In this document: piece after piece, positions 1 through 7,672 of the stretch | Position numbering within the stretch: the stretch's first letter is position 1 | How the letters are laid out: every line of letters begins with the position of its first letter | Made by a program: the position numbers and the translations under genes | NCBI GenBank assembly: GCA_036260075.1 | Contig: DATAAM010000051.1 | Location: 1-19,116 of the forward strand | Source: DATAAM01 sp036260075 | Lineage (GTDB): Bacteria; Actinomycetota; Acidimicrobiia; Acidimicrobiales; JAHWLA01 | DNA length: 19,116 nucleotides | Direction of reading: 5' to 3' | Notes under the pieces: model-generated | What the model was told of the DNA's origin: nothing | Databases searched by the model: none | What the model saw: the letters and a program-made list of their open reading frames with translations, nothing else

Positions 1-190
1 TCCGCTGGTGTGCCCGCCGCTCGACACGTCCTTCGGTCGCCATACGGCAAATCTCGGTGATTCCGGACACCCGGCACATCGGCCGCGCGGCTGATCTTCG
101 TCGGCCGCACCACCCGGTCGGACGGAGGACACCCCGCCGAACCGGGCTAGTCACCCGGGGGCTGCGAGGGGCCGCCGGTACGATGCCGCC
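1..190. other. Left-edge non-coding stretch
   Basis: No convincing gene is seen here on either strand. The only signal I can support is a candidate -10 box, TACGAT at 179-184, six bases before the GTG start of the next gene. The window may begin just downstream of another gene, whose end cannot be identified from these bases. Confidence 0.5.
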
Positions 191-817
191 GTGCCCGCCG
201 CCACCACCGCGGTGATCGTGGACGAGTGGCCCCTGGTCCGTCTCGGCATCGCCCAGGCGATGCGGACAGCCGGGGTGCGCGTCGCGGGCGAGGCCGGGCA
301 GGGCGAGGAGGGCCTGGGCAAGGCGGCGGCGTCCGACCCCACGTTCCTGGTGGTGGGAGCGCTGCGCGACATGCCCGTGGTCGACCTGGTGCGGCGGGCG
401 GCGGCCCGCCACGTGGTGGTCCTGCTCGACCGCCCGGGGCGCGACGAGCTCACCGCCGTGCTGTCCGCCGGCGCCGCCGCCGTGCTCGTGCGGTCCTCCC
501 GCCCCGAGGAGATCGCCGACGCCGTCGTTCGGGTGGAGAAGGGCGAGCGCGTGGTGGCGCCCATGCTGCTCCCGTTGCTGGTGGGGGCGGTGACGCCGGC
601 CGACGACGACGAGCCCGCGGCAGGCGGCCTCACCCGCAAGGAGGTCGAGGTGCTCACTCGGCTGGCCGAGGGCCTCTCCAACCGGGAGATCGCCGACGCC
701 ATGTACGTGACCCCGGCCACCGTCAAGACGCACCTGGCCCACATCTACGCCAAGCTCGGCGTGACCGGTAGGCAGGAGGCCATCGCCCGGGCCGTGGCCC
801 TCGGCGTCCTCGCCTGA
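191..817 (+). CDS. LuxR/NarL-type regulator with degenerate receiver domain
   Basis: A 208-residue DNA-binding regulator with a response-regulator layout. Residues about 5-120 form a receiver-like alpha/beta domain and residues about 146-207 form a LuxR/GerE helix-turn-helix (LTRKEVEVLTRLAEGLSNRE, then a recognition helix with VTPATVKTHLAHIYAKLGV). The acidic pocket is reduced to D11/E12. The position of the phosphoacceptor Asp is glycine (G56 in FLVVGAL), and the conserved Ser/Thr and Lys positions appear as Asp and Arg (AVLVRSS). By family knowledge it should therefore not use ordinary Asp phosphorylation. The GTG at 191 was chosen because the ATG at 183 is out of frame and a TACGAT -10 box sits six bases upstream, giving a leaderless start. 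It ends 62 bases before a sigma-28-type promoter and a flgN-like gene, so a role in flagellar gene control is plausible but inferred. Confidence 0.85.
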   Translation: MPAATTAVIVDEWPLVRLGIAQAMRTAGVRVAGEAGQGEEGLGKAAASDPTFLVVGALRDMPVVDLVRRAAARHVVVLLDRPGRDELTAVLSAGAAAVLVRSSRPEEIADAVVRVEKGERVVAPMLLPLLVGAVTPADDDEPAAGGLTRKEVEVLTRLAEGLSNREIADAMYVTPATVKTHLAHIYAKLGVTGRQEAIARAVALGVLA

Positions 818-846
818 AGGATGGTCGACAGAATGGCCCGATCGGC

Positions 847-873
847 TCAGGTCCGGAAACCGTCTGCCGATCA
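847..873 (+). promoter_or_regulatory. Sigma-28 (FliA/WhiG)-type promoter
   Basis: TCAGGTCC at 847-854, an 11-base spacer, then GCCGATCA at 866-873. The second element matches the flagellar sigma -10 consensus GCCGATAA at 7 of 8 bases, and the 11-base spacer is the family value. The first element fits less well (4 of 8 against TAAAGTTT). The ATG of the flgN-like gene starts at 880, six bases after the -10 element, so the transcript would be leaderless. Confidence 0.7.
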
Positions 874-879
874 GCCCAC

Positions 880-1314
880 ATGCAGTCGTCCGAGCTCCGC
901 CTGACCGCCCTCTCGGACCTCCTGTGGCGGGAACGGCGGCTGCTCGACCTGCTGCGGTTCAAGCTGGAGGAGGAGCGCCTGCTCCTCGAGGCGGGCAACA
1001 CCGAATGGCTGGCGCGGGCCTCGCACGAGATCGAGCTGGTGCTCGACGAGCTGGGCCGCGCCGAGCTCGACCGGGCCGTGGCGGTGGCCGACCTCGGCGC
1101 CGAGCTCAGGCTCGGGCCCCAGCCCACCCTGGCCGTGCTGGCCGCTGCCGTCCCCCCGCCGTGGACCGGGCTGCTGCGGGCCCACCGCCAGGCGCTGCGG
1201 CTCGCCGGTCGCCAGGTGGAGCGGGCCTCCGACGCCAACCGGGCGCTCCTCCGCCAAGGCGTGGCCGCCGCCCGCCGGGAGCTCGATTCGCTCGTCGGCG
1301 GCGGGGCGCGATGA
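880..1314 (+). CDS. flgN: FlgN-like flagellar export chaperone
   Basis: A 144-residue, almost entirely helical, leucine- and arginine-rich protein of the size and pattern of FlgN chaperones. It has an N-terminal long helix with LLWRERRLLDLLRFKLEEER at about 14-34, a second helix with a run of Glu/Leu heptads, and a C-terminal helix (residues about 110-137). FlgN binds the hook-filament junction proteins FlgK and FlgL in the cytoplasm before export. Similarity in this family is weak, so the call rests on helical layout and length plus the sigma-28-type promoter directly upstream. Unusually, flgK and flgL do not follow: only a 51-codon ORF overlaps the stop (ATGA at 1311-1314), and then an unrelated rhodanese begins. 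Any coiled-coil protein under flagellar control would be an alternative reading. Confidence 0.65.
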   Translation: MQSSELRLTALSDLLWRERRLLDLLRFKLEEERLLLEAGNTEWLARASHEIELVLDELGRAELDRAVAVADLGAELRLGPQPTLAVLAAAVPPPWTGLLRAHRQALRLAGRQVERASDANRALLRQGVAAARRELDSLVGGGAR

Positions 1315-1466
1315 GCCTCGCTCCGAGGCACGACCCGGTGCCGCTGCGGCCCGACGGCGCCATGGACCCGGCCACGGAGCTGCACCTGCGCGTCGTCGCC
1401 ATGGAGACGGCGCTGGCCACGAGCGACCGCATCCTGCCTCCCTCCCTGCGCGACTTCCTCGACTGA
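1311..1466 (+). CDS. Small hypothetical protein coupled to flgN
   Basis: A 51-residue ORF whose ATG overlaps the flgN-like stop in an ATGA, the arrangement used for translational coupling throughout this window. It is too short for routine ORF calling. The N-terminal third is proline- and arginine-rich. The C-terminal part (ATELHLRVVAMETAL, residues about 21-35) could form an amphipathic helix, and the protein ends in PPSLRDFLD. I recognise no family. Being in the same transcript, it would be expressed with the flagellar regulon if the upstream sigma-28 promoter is real. Confidence 0.5.
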   Translation: MSLAPRHDPVPLRPDGAMDPATELHLRVVAMETALATSDRILPPSLRDFLD

Positions 1467-1533
1467 GCTCGTCGCTCTCCGCCTCCCGGCGCAGGCCCCC
1501 GCTCGGTTCCCGCTCCGCAGGCCTCGACGCCGT

Positions 1534-1539
1534 TAGGCT
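1534..1539 (+). promoter_or_regulatory. -10 box for leaderless rhodanese transcript
   Basis: TAGGCT, with seven bases between it and the ATG at 1547, so transcription would start at or next to the start codon. No Shine-Dalgarno sequence precedes this ATG. The same hexamer occurs at the same relative place before the formate dehydrogenase gene. Confidence 0.6.
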
Positions 1540-1546
1540 GCACCGC

Positions 1547-1873
1547 ATGGGGGAGCGGGACAGGTTGGAGGTCGACCTCGACACGTTCGCGGCTGCGCTC
1601 GACGCCGGGGCGCCCGTGGTCGACGTGCGCAGGCCCGACGAGTTCGTGGAGGCCCACGTGCCCGGCGCCCGCCTGATCCCGTTGGAGGAGCTGGGCGAGC
1701 GGCTGCACGAGATCCCGAGAGACCAGCGGGTCTACGTCATCTGCGCGGTGGGCGGCCGCAGCCTGGCCGCGGCCGAGGCGCTGGCCTCGGCGGGCTGGGA
1801 TGCCGTCTCGGTGGCGGGTGGCACCATCCGCTGGGCAGAGGAGGGTCGCCCGGTGCTCACCGGGCTGCGATGA
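1547..1873 (+). CDS. Single-domain rhodanese-like sulfurtransferase
   Basis: A 108-residue cytoplasmic protein of the GlpE/PspE size class. Rhodanese landmarks are VVDVRRPDEF (residues 24-33), the HVPGARLIP segment (37-45), and the active-site loop C66-A-V-G-G-R71, a typical CxxxxR loop with the catalytic Cys that carries persulfide. It ends with the usual GGTIRWAEEGRPV. The family moves sulfane sulfur between donors and acceptors; the acceptor here is unknown. Its stop overlaps the start of a crotonase (ATGA at 1870-1873), so the two are co-translated. A TAGGCT box just upstream marks a leaderless start, separating it from the flgN transcript. Confidence 0.92.
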   Translation: MGERDRLEVDLDTFAAALDAGAPVVDVRRPDEFVEAHVPGARLIPLEELGERLHEIPRDQRVYVICAVGGRSLAAAEALASAGWDAVSVAGGTIRWAEEGRPVLTGLR

Positions 1874-2643
1874 CCGTCCGCACCGCCGTCGAGCCCGGCG
1901 GCGTGCTGGTGGTGACGATCGACCGACCCGAGGTGCGCAACGCCGTCGACCGGCCCACCGCCGACGCCCTGGTGGCCGCCTTCCGGGCCTTCGAGGCCGA
2001 CGACGAGCTGTTGGTGGCCGTGCTCACCGGCGCCGGTGGCACGTTCTGCGCGGGCGCCGACCTGAAGGCGGTGGCGGCCGGGCGCGGCAACCGCGTGTCG
2101 GACCGCATGGGCGACGACGGCCCCATGGGCCCCACTCGCATGTTCCTCTCGAAGCCGGTGGTGGCCGCGGTCGAAGGGCACGCGGTGGCGGGCGGGCTCG
2201 AGCTGGCGCTGTGGTGCGACCTGCGGGTGGCGGCCGCCGACGCCGTCTTCGGCGTGTACTGCCGGCGCTGGGGCGTGCCCCTGGTCGACGGCGGCACCGT
2301 TCGGCTGCCCCGGCTCGTCGGGCACAGCCACGCCCTCGACCTGATCCTCACCGGCCGGGGCGTGTCGGGCGAGGAGGCGCTGCGCATGGGGTTGGCCAAC
2401 CGGCTGGTGGAGCCGGGCGCGGCCCTGGCGTCGGCCGTGGAGCTGGGCCGGGAGATCGGGCGCTTCCCGCAGCTGTGCATGCGCTCCGACCGGCGATCGT
2501 CCTACGAGCAGTGGGACCGCTCGCTGAAGGACGCGCTGGCGCGCGAGACCGAGCTGGGCCTCGGCGTGGTCGCTTCGGGTGAGACCGTTGAAGGCGCGTC
2601 GCGGTTCGCGGCGGGCGAGGGCCGCCACGGCGCCTTCGACTGA
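1870..2643 (+). CDS. Crotonase (enoyl-CoA hydratase/isomerase) family enzyme
   Basis: A 257-residue crotonase-fold protein. The oxyanion-hole segments are present: FCAGADLKA (59-67) and VEGHAVAGGLELAL (101-114). E111 in GGLELA matches the first catalytic glutamate of enoyl-CoA hydratase. The second glutamate, normally in a PEI motif, is replaced: the equivalent segment reads FGVYCRRWGVPLVDGGTVRL (127-146), putting Cys131 at that position. This CRRWGVP form is known to me as a recurrent actinobacterial crotonase subgroup whose substrate is unclear. It may hydrate, isomerise or hydrolyse an acyl-CoA. It overlaps the rhodanese gene by four bases and ends 47 bases before the formate dehydrogenase start. 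Confidence 0.88.
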   Translation: MTVRTAVEPGGVLVVTIDRPEVRNAVDRPTADALVAAFRAFEADDELLVAVLTGAGGTFCAGADLKAVAAGRGNRVSDRMGDDGPMGPTRMFLSKPVVAAVEGHAVAGGLELALWCDLRVAAADAVFGVYCRRWGVPLVDGGTVRLPRLVGHSHALDLILTGRGVSGEEALRMGLANRLVEPGAALASAVELGREIGRFPQLCMRSDRRSSYEQWDRSLKDALARETELGLGVVASGETVEGASRFAAGEGRHGAFD

Positions 2644-2676
2644 CCTCCCCTGGTTCTGGTGCCGGAACGGGGGGAA

Positions 2677-2682
2677 TAGGCT
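2677..2682 (+). promoter_or_regulatory. -10 box of formate dehydrogenase operon
   Basis: TAGGCT with eight bases to the GTG at 2691. This predicts a leaderless mRNA for the operon and supports the GTG as the true start. No good -35 hexamer is obvious. Confidence 0.55.
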
Positions 2683-2690
2683 CCCGGCCC

Positions 2691-5549
2691 GTGACCTGGC
2701 CGGTGTGGCGGCAGCTCCGCGGCGGCGACCTCCTGGGCCTCGGCTCGACGGCGCAGTCGTCGGAGTCGGCCAGGCTGCGGCCCCGCACCGAGACGGCCGA
2801 TCGGGTCGTGCCCTCGGTGTGCCCCTACTGCGCGGTGGGGTGCGGGCAGCGGGTGTTCGTGCACGACGGGCGGGTCACCCAGGTCGAGGGCGATCCCGAC
2901 AGCCCGATCTCACGCGGCCGGCTGTGCCCCAAGGGGGCGGCCACCAAGGAGCTGGTGACGGGCCCCACGCGCGAGACGAAGGTGAGGTACCGACCCCCGT
3001 TCGGCACCGAGTGGGAGGATCTCTCCCTGCAACGGGCGATCGACATGATCGCCGACCGGGTGATCGAGAGCCGCCGCCGCACGTGGGACGACACCAACCG
3101 GCGCACGCTGGGCTTCGCCAGTCTGGGAGGAGCGACCCTCGACAACGAGGAGAACTACCTCATGAAGAAGCTCTACACGGCGCTGGGCGCCATCCAGATC
3201 GAGAACCAGGCCCGCATATGACACTCGGCCACCGTGCCCGGTCTGGGCACCTCGTTCGGCAGAGGCGGCGCCACCACCCACCAGCAGGATCTGGCCAACG
3301 CCGACTGCATCCTCATCATGGGCTCCAACATGGCCGAGTGCCATCCGGTCGGCTTCCAGTGGGTGATGGAGGCGAAGGCCCGCGGGGCCACGGTCGTCCA
3401 CGTCGATCCGCGGTTCACGCGGACCAGCGCCCATGCCGACCTCTTCGTGCCCATCCGGGCCGGCTCCGACATCGTGTTCCTCGGCGCGGTCGTGCGCCAC
3501 ATCATCGAGAACGGGCGGTGGTTCGACGAGTACGTGCGGGCCTACACCAACGCCGCCGCCCTCGTCGACGAGCGCTACCTCGACACCGAGGACCTCGACG
3601 GGCTGTTCTCGGGTTTCGACCCCGAGAGCCGCACCTACGACTGCGATTCCTGGCAGCTGGACGACGGTGCCTCCGATCCCACGCTCCAGCACCCCCGCTG
3701 CGTCTTCCAAGTGCTGAGGCGGCACTTCTCGCGCTACACGCCGGAGCTGGTGGAGGAGCTGTGCGGCGTGCCCGCCGAGACGTTCACCCGCGTGGCCGAC
3801 ACGCTGTGCGAGAACTCCGGCCGCGAGCGCACCACGGCCCTCTGCTACTCCGTGGGCTGGACGCAGCACACGGTGGGGGCGCAGTACATCCGCACCGCCG
3901 CGATCATCCAGCTCCTGCTCGGCAACGTCGGCCGACCCGGCGGGGGGATCCTCGCCCTGCGGGGGCACGCGTCGATCCAGGGCTCCACCGACATCCCCAC
4001 GCTCTTCAACCTGCTGCCCGGCTACCTGCGCATGCCGTACGCCGACGGCGACCGCACCCTCGACGACTACCTCGCCCGACACCGGGCGAGGTCCGGGCTG
4101 TGGAGCCGCACCGACGCCTACCTCGTCAGCCTGCTGAAGGCGTGGTGGGGCGACGCCGCCCGCGCCGACAACGACTGGTGCTTCGACTACCTGCCGTTGC
4201 TCACCGGCGACCACTCCACCTACCCCACGACACTGGCGATGCTCGACGGCCACGTCGAAGGCTTCTTCGTGGTGGGCGAGAACCCGGTGGTGGGATCGGC
4301 CAACGGCAAGGTGCAGCGGGAGGCGTTGGCCCGACTGCGGTGGCTGGTGGTGCGCGACCTGCGGGAGATCGAGACGGCGGCCTTCTGGCGCGACCGGCCG
4401 GAGTCGATCGGGACCGAGGTGTTCTTCCTCCCCGCCGCCGCCCACACGGAGAAAGACGGCACGTTCACCAACACGCAGCGGGTGCTGCAATGGCACGACA
4501 AGGCCGTCGACCCGCCGGGCGACTGCCAGTCGGAGCTCGACTTCTACTACGAGCTCGGGCGGTTGATCAGGGAGAAGCTGGCGGGGTCGACCGATCCCTG
4601 TGACCGCCCGATCCTCGACCTCACGTGGGACGCCGCCGACGCGGAGGCCGTGCTGCGCGAGATCAACGGGCGCGACGCCGAAGGCCGGCCGTTGTCGGGC
4701 TACGCCGACCTGCGGGCCGACGGTTCCACCGCCTGCGGCTGCTGGATCTACAGCGGCTGCTTCGCCGGTGGGGTCAACCGCACCGCCACCCGCCGTGCGT
4801 GGGCCTGGCCCATGGACCGCCGCATCCTCTACAACCGCGCCTCTGCCGATCCCGACGGCACGCCGTGGTCGGAGCGCAAGCGCTACGTGTGGCGGGAGGG
4901 CGACGCCTGGGTCGGCCACGACGTGCCCGACGTCGACGAGCACGGCGGCGACGGGCCGTTCCCCATGCAGGTCGACGGGCGCGGGTGGCTGTTCGCCCCC
5001 GTGGGTCTGAAGGACGGCCCGTTGCCCACGCACTACGAGCCGCACGAGTCGCCGTTCGAGAACCCGCTGTACGCCCAGCAGGCCAACCCGGTGCGGCTCG
5101 AGCTCCGCCACTCCCGCAACCGCACCCACCGGCAGGGCGCCGCCGAGTTCCCCTACGTGATGACCACGTACCGCCTCACCGAGCACCACGGGGCGGGTGG
5201 GATGAGCCGGTTCCTCGGGGTGCTCTCCGAGCTGCAGCCCGAGATGTTCTGCGAGGTCAGCCCGGCGTTGGCGGCCGAGCGGGGCCTGGAGAACGGTGGG
5301 TGGGCCACGATCGTGACGGCCCGGGCCGCCATCGAGGCACGCGTGCTCGTCACCGACCGCCTGGCGCCGCTCGTGGTGCAGGGCCGCCCGGTGCACCAGG
5401 TGGGGCTGCCCTACCACTGGGGCGATCGGGGCCTGTCGAGGGGCGACTCCGCCAACGACCTGTTCCCCATGGTGCTCGACCCCAACGCCCACATCCAGGA
5501 GGTGAAGGCGGCCACGTGCGACATCCGCCCCGGCCGGCGCCCGCGATGA
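2691..5549 (+). CDS. fdhA: Selenocysteine formate dehydrogenase, catalytic (alpha) subunit
   Basis: Read through one in-frame TGA, this is a single 952-residue molybdopterin oxidoreductase, close in length to FdnG-type enzymes (about 1015). The N-terminal [4Fe-4S] site is C44-x2-C47-x3-C51 with C79, followed by K81. The TGA at 3219-3221 is codon 177 and lies in NQARI-U-HSATVPGL, the exact position of the active-site selenocysteine and its neighbouring His in formate dehydrogenases. FGRGGATTHQQD and GSNMAECHPVGFQW follow without any break. The C-terminal part is the molybdopterin-dinucleotide-binding domain. It oxidises formate to CO2 and passes electrons to the overlapping fdhB product. No twin-arginine signal is visible at the N-terminus, so the cytoplasmic face is more likely than the periplasm. 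Automated callers split it into 2691-3221 and 3234-5549; that split is an artefact. Confidence 0.95.
3219..3250 (+). promoter_or_regulatory. Selenocysteine UGA and bacterial SECIS hairpin
   Basis: The in-frame TGA (3219-3221) is followed by a perfect six-base-pair stem, GTGCCC at 3234-3239 with GGGCAC at 3245-3250, closing the five-base loop GGTCT (3240-3244). Loop GGUCU with its GU is the SelB-binding loop of the E. coli fdhF SECIS. The loop begins 18 bases after the UGA, inside the usual 16-37 base window. The hairpin lies within the coding sequence, as bacterial SECIS elements do. Confidence 0.92.
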
Positions 5550-6280
5550 CGGCGACCCGGGTCGGCTTCTTCACCGACACGTCGATCTGCATCGGGTGCA
5601 AGGCGTGCGAGGTGGCGTGCAAGGAGTGGAACGGCGTGCCGGTCGACGGCCTGTCGTTCACCGGCCAGTCCTACGACAACACGGGCGCGCTGGGCGCCGA
5701 CACGTGGCGGCACGTCGCCTTCGTCGAGCAGCCGGGCCGTTGGCTCATGTCGTCCGACGTGTGCAAGCACTGCACGCGGGCGGGCTGCCTGGAGGTGTGC
5801 CCCACCGGTGCGCTCTTCCGCACCGAGTTCGGCACCGTCGTCGTGCAGCAGGACGTGTGCAACGGCTGCGGCTACTGCGTGCCCGCCTGCCCGTTCGGCG
5901 TGATCGACCAGCGCGCGGGCGACGGCCGCGTGTGGAAGTGCACGCTCTGCTACGACCGGTTGCAGGGCGGGCTCACGCCCGCGTGCGCCCAGGCCTGTCC
6001 CACCACATCGATCCAGTTCGGCCCGCTCGACGAGCTGCGGGAGCGAGCCCGGGCGCGGGTCGAGGAGGTGCCGGGTGCGCGGCTGTACGGGGCCGACCCC
6101 GACGACGGCGTGGGCGGGGCGGGAGCGTTCTTCCTCCTGCTCGACGAGCCGGGCGTCTACGGTCTGCCGTCCGATCCCGTGGTGCCCACCCGCACGGTGG
6201 GGAGCGCATGGCGGTCGGCCGCCGTGGCCGCGGGGGCGCTGGTGGCGGCGGCGGTGGCCGCGTTCACCGGCCGCCGATGA
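5546..6280 (+). CDS. fdhB: Formate dehydrogenase iron-sulfur (beta) subunit
   Basis: A 244-residue four-cluster ferredoxin subunit. Sixteen cysteines fall in four groups: C15/18/21/25, C73/76/81/85, C105/108/111/115 and C132/135/147/151, each group ready to bind a [4Fe-4S] centre. It wires the catalytic subunit to the membrane. Residues about 221-242 form a single hydrophobic helix after a Gly/Asp-rich linker, giving a C-terminal membrane anchor like that of FdnH. The ATG overlaps the fdhA stop in ATGA (5546-5549), and the stop overlaps the next gene the same way. An in-frame reading that extends far upstream overlaps fdhA and is not the real start. Confidence 0.95.
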   Translation: MTATRVGFFTDTSICIGCKACEVACKEWNGVPVDGLSFTGQSYDNTGALGADTWRHVAFVEQPGRWLMSSDVCKHCTRAGCLEVCPTGALFRTEFGTVVVQQDVCNGCGYCVPACPFGVIDQRAGDGRVWKCTLCYDRLQGGLTPACAQACPTTSIQFGPLDELRERARARVEEVPGARLYGADPDDGVGGAGAFFLLLDEPGVYGLPSDPVVPTRTVGSAWRSAAVAAGALVAAAVAAFTGRR

Positions 6281-7089
6281 GCTACTACGGCCGGCCGGTC
6301 CTCAAGCGGCCGGTGTGGAAGTGGCTGATCCCCGCCTACTTCTTCACGGGCGGGGTGGCGGCCGGGTCGTCGCTGCTGGCCTTCGGGGCCCGCCGCACGG
6401 GGCGCCGCCGGCTGGCCCGCCGGGCGCGGCTGACGTCGCTGGCGGCCATCACGGCGAGCGCCGGGTTCCTCGTGGAGGACCTCGGGCGCCCCGAACGGTT
6501 CGCCAACATGCTGCGGGTGGTGCGGCCCACCTCCCCGATGAGCGTGGGCAGCTGGGTGCTGGCGGCGTACGGGCCCGCGGTGGGGCTGGCCGCTGTGCGG
6601 CGCGACGGCGTGGCCGCGGCCGACACCGCTGCTGCCGTGCTGGCCCCGGTGGTCGCCACGTACACGGGCGTGCTGCTGGCCGACACCGCCGTGCCCGCCT
6701 GGCGCGACGCCCGCGGCACGCTGCCCCTGTTGTTCGCCTCGGGGGCGGCGGCGAGTGCAGGCGGCCTGGCCGTCGTGCTGGCACCGTCGGAGGAGAGCGG
6801 CCCGGCCCGTCGGCTCGCGTTGGTGGGGGCAGCGGCCGAGGTGGCGGCGTCGGGCGCCATGAAGCGCGGCCTCGGCCCGGTGGGCGCTGTCTACGACGAA
6901 GGCCGGGCGCACGCGTTCGCCGTGGCGGCCCGCCGGCTCACCCTGGCCGGGATGGCGTGCACGGGCCTGGGCGGCCGCCGCCTGCGGCGGGCCGGGGGCC
7001 TCCTGCTGGCTGCCGGGGCCGCCGCCGAGCGCTTCGCCGTCTTCCACGCGGGCGTGCAGTCCACCGAGGACCCCCGCCTCGCCGGCTAG
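6277..7089 (+). CDS. NrfD/PsrC-type membrane subunit of formate dehydrogenase
   Basis: A 270-residue hydrophobic protein with roughly seven or eight membrane helices. The NrfD/PsrC signature is visible: YFFTGGVAAGSSLLAFG (21-37) in helix 1, then EDLGRPERFANMLR (67-80) and PTSPMSVGSW (84-93). NrfD proteins exchange electrons between an iron-sulfur partner and membrane quinone, without haem. It replaces the cytochrome b gamma subunit of the E. coli-type enzyme. It is coupled to fdhB by an ATGA overlap (6277-6280). The product of the operon would be a formate:quinone oxidoreductase. Which side of the membrane the catalytic subunit occupies is not settled by the sequence. Confidence 0.88.
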   Translation: MSYYGRPVLKRPVWKWLIPAYFFTGGVAAGSSLLAFGARRTGRRRLARRARLTSLAAITASAGFLVEDLGRPERFANMLRVVRPTSPMSVGSWVLAAYGPAVGLAAVRRDGVAAADTAAAVLAPVVATYTGVLLADTAVPAWRDARGTLPLLFASGAAASAGGLAVVLAPSEESGPARRLALVGAAAEVAASGAMKRGLGPVGAVYDEGRAHAFAVAARRLTLAGMACTGLGGRRLRRAGGLLLAAGAAAERFAVFHAGVQSTEDPRLAG

Positions 7090-7218
7090 TCACTCGATCT
7101 CGTCGCCGACCTCCTCGCCGGCGTCGGAGGCGTCCTGCTCCATCAGGTCGAGCTCGAGCTCCTCGCGGCTGGTCACGGGGTCGTCGCCGACAGCGTCGGG
7201 TGGGCGGTCGTCCGGCAT
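7090..7218 (-). CDS. Acidic miniprotein (42 aa), unknown
   Basis: A 42-residue ORF read toward the end of the NrfD gene, whose stop codon abuts its own. About 17 residues are Asp or Glu and no cysteine or hydrophobic segment is present, so it would be soluble, disordered and very acidic. The ATG at 7218 is preceded on its own strand by TAGAGA seven bases upstream, a weak match to the leaderless -10 pattern seen elsewhere here. It is divergent from the yjbQ gene, with a 42-base gap. I recognise no family. Chance is possible given its size. Confidence 0.45.
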   Translation of the reverse strand: MPDDRPPDAVGDDPVTSREELELDLMEQDASDAGEEVGDEIE

Positions 7219-7245
7219 GCCCGTCTCTCTACCCCGGCCGCCGGC

Positions 7246-7251
7246 TACCGT
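7246..7251 (+). promoter_or_regulatory. -10 box for yjbQ
   Basis: TACCGT, nine bases before the GTG at 7261, matches the TANNNT leaderless pattern. There is no Shine-Dalgarno sequence before this GTG. Confidence 0.45.
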
Positions 7252-7260
7252 GTCGAGGCC

Positions 7261-7662
7261 GTGGAGACCACCGAGCTGTCGCTCGACACCACCGGCCGCC
7301 ACGTCGTCGACCTGACCGACGCGGCCGAGGCGTTCTGCCGAGGGCGGGGCGACGGCCTGCTGCACGTCTTCGCCCCGCACGCCACCGCCGGGCTCGCCCT
7401 GATGGAGCTGGGGTCGGGCTCGGAGGGCGACCTGGAGGACGCGCTCGCCCGCCTGCTGCCCAGGGACGACCGCTACCGCCACCGCCACGGCGCACCGGGC
7501 CACGGTGCCGACCACCTGCTCCCCGTCCTCGTCAGCCCGTCGCTGGTGCTCCCGGTGGAGGGCGGTCGCCTGGCGCTGGGCACGTGGCAGCGGGTCGCGC
7601 TGGTCGACCTCAACGACGACAACCCCCGGCGGCGGGTGCGCCTGGGCTTCCTGGCGGGGTAG
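7261..7662 (+). CDS. yjbQ: YjbQ/UPF0047 family protein
   Basis: A 133-residue cytoplasmic protein covering the whole UPF0047 fold. Family landmarks are FAPHATAGLALMEL (37-50), the His-rich block HRHGAPGHGADHLLPVL (74-90), and the C-terminal GRLALGTWQRVALVDLN (102-118) with the near-invariant GTWQ. Members form trimers with a metal site built from these histidines. A weak thiamine-phosphate synthase activity has been described for some, but the physiological role is unsettled. The family glutamate after HTTAAL appears as E49. The GTG start is fixed by the promoter box just upstream and by the N-terminal beta strand beginning ETTELSL. Confidence 0.9.
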   Translation: METTELSLDTTGRHVVDLTDAAEAFCRGRGDGLLHVFAPHATAGLALMELGSGSEGDLEDALARLLPRDDRYRHRHGAPGHGADHLLPVLVSPSLVLPVEGGRLALGTWQRVALVDLNDDNPRRRVRLGFLAG

Positions 7663-7672
7663 GAACCCCTCC

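Noticed and set aside
1490..1523. Direct repeat CGCAGGCC, two copies
   Set aside because: Only eight bases in GC-rich DNA and no structural or positional meaning seen.
3219..3221. Nonsense mutation or frameshift breaking fdhA
   Set aside because: The frame continues unchanged, homology resumes on the next codon, and a SECIS hairpin follows; selC is also in the window.
2910..5492. Long minus-strand ORF (860 codons) opposite fdhA
   Set aside because: It is antisense to a clearly recognised gene and is a by-product of high GC; its sequence matches no family I know.
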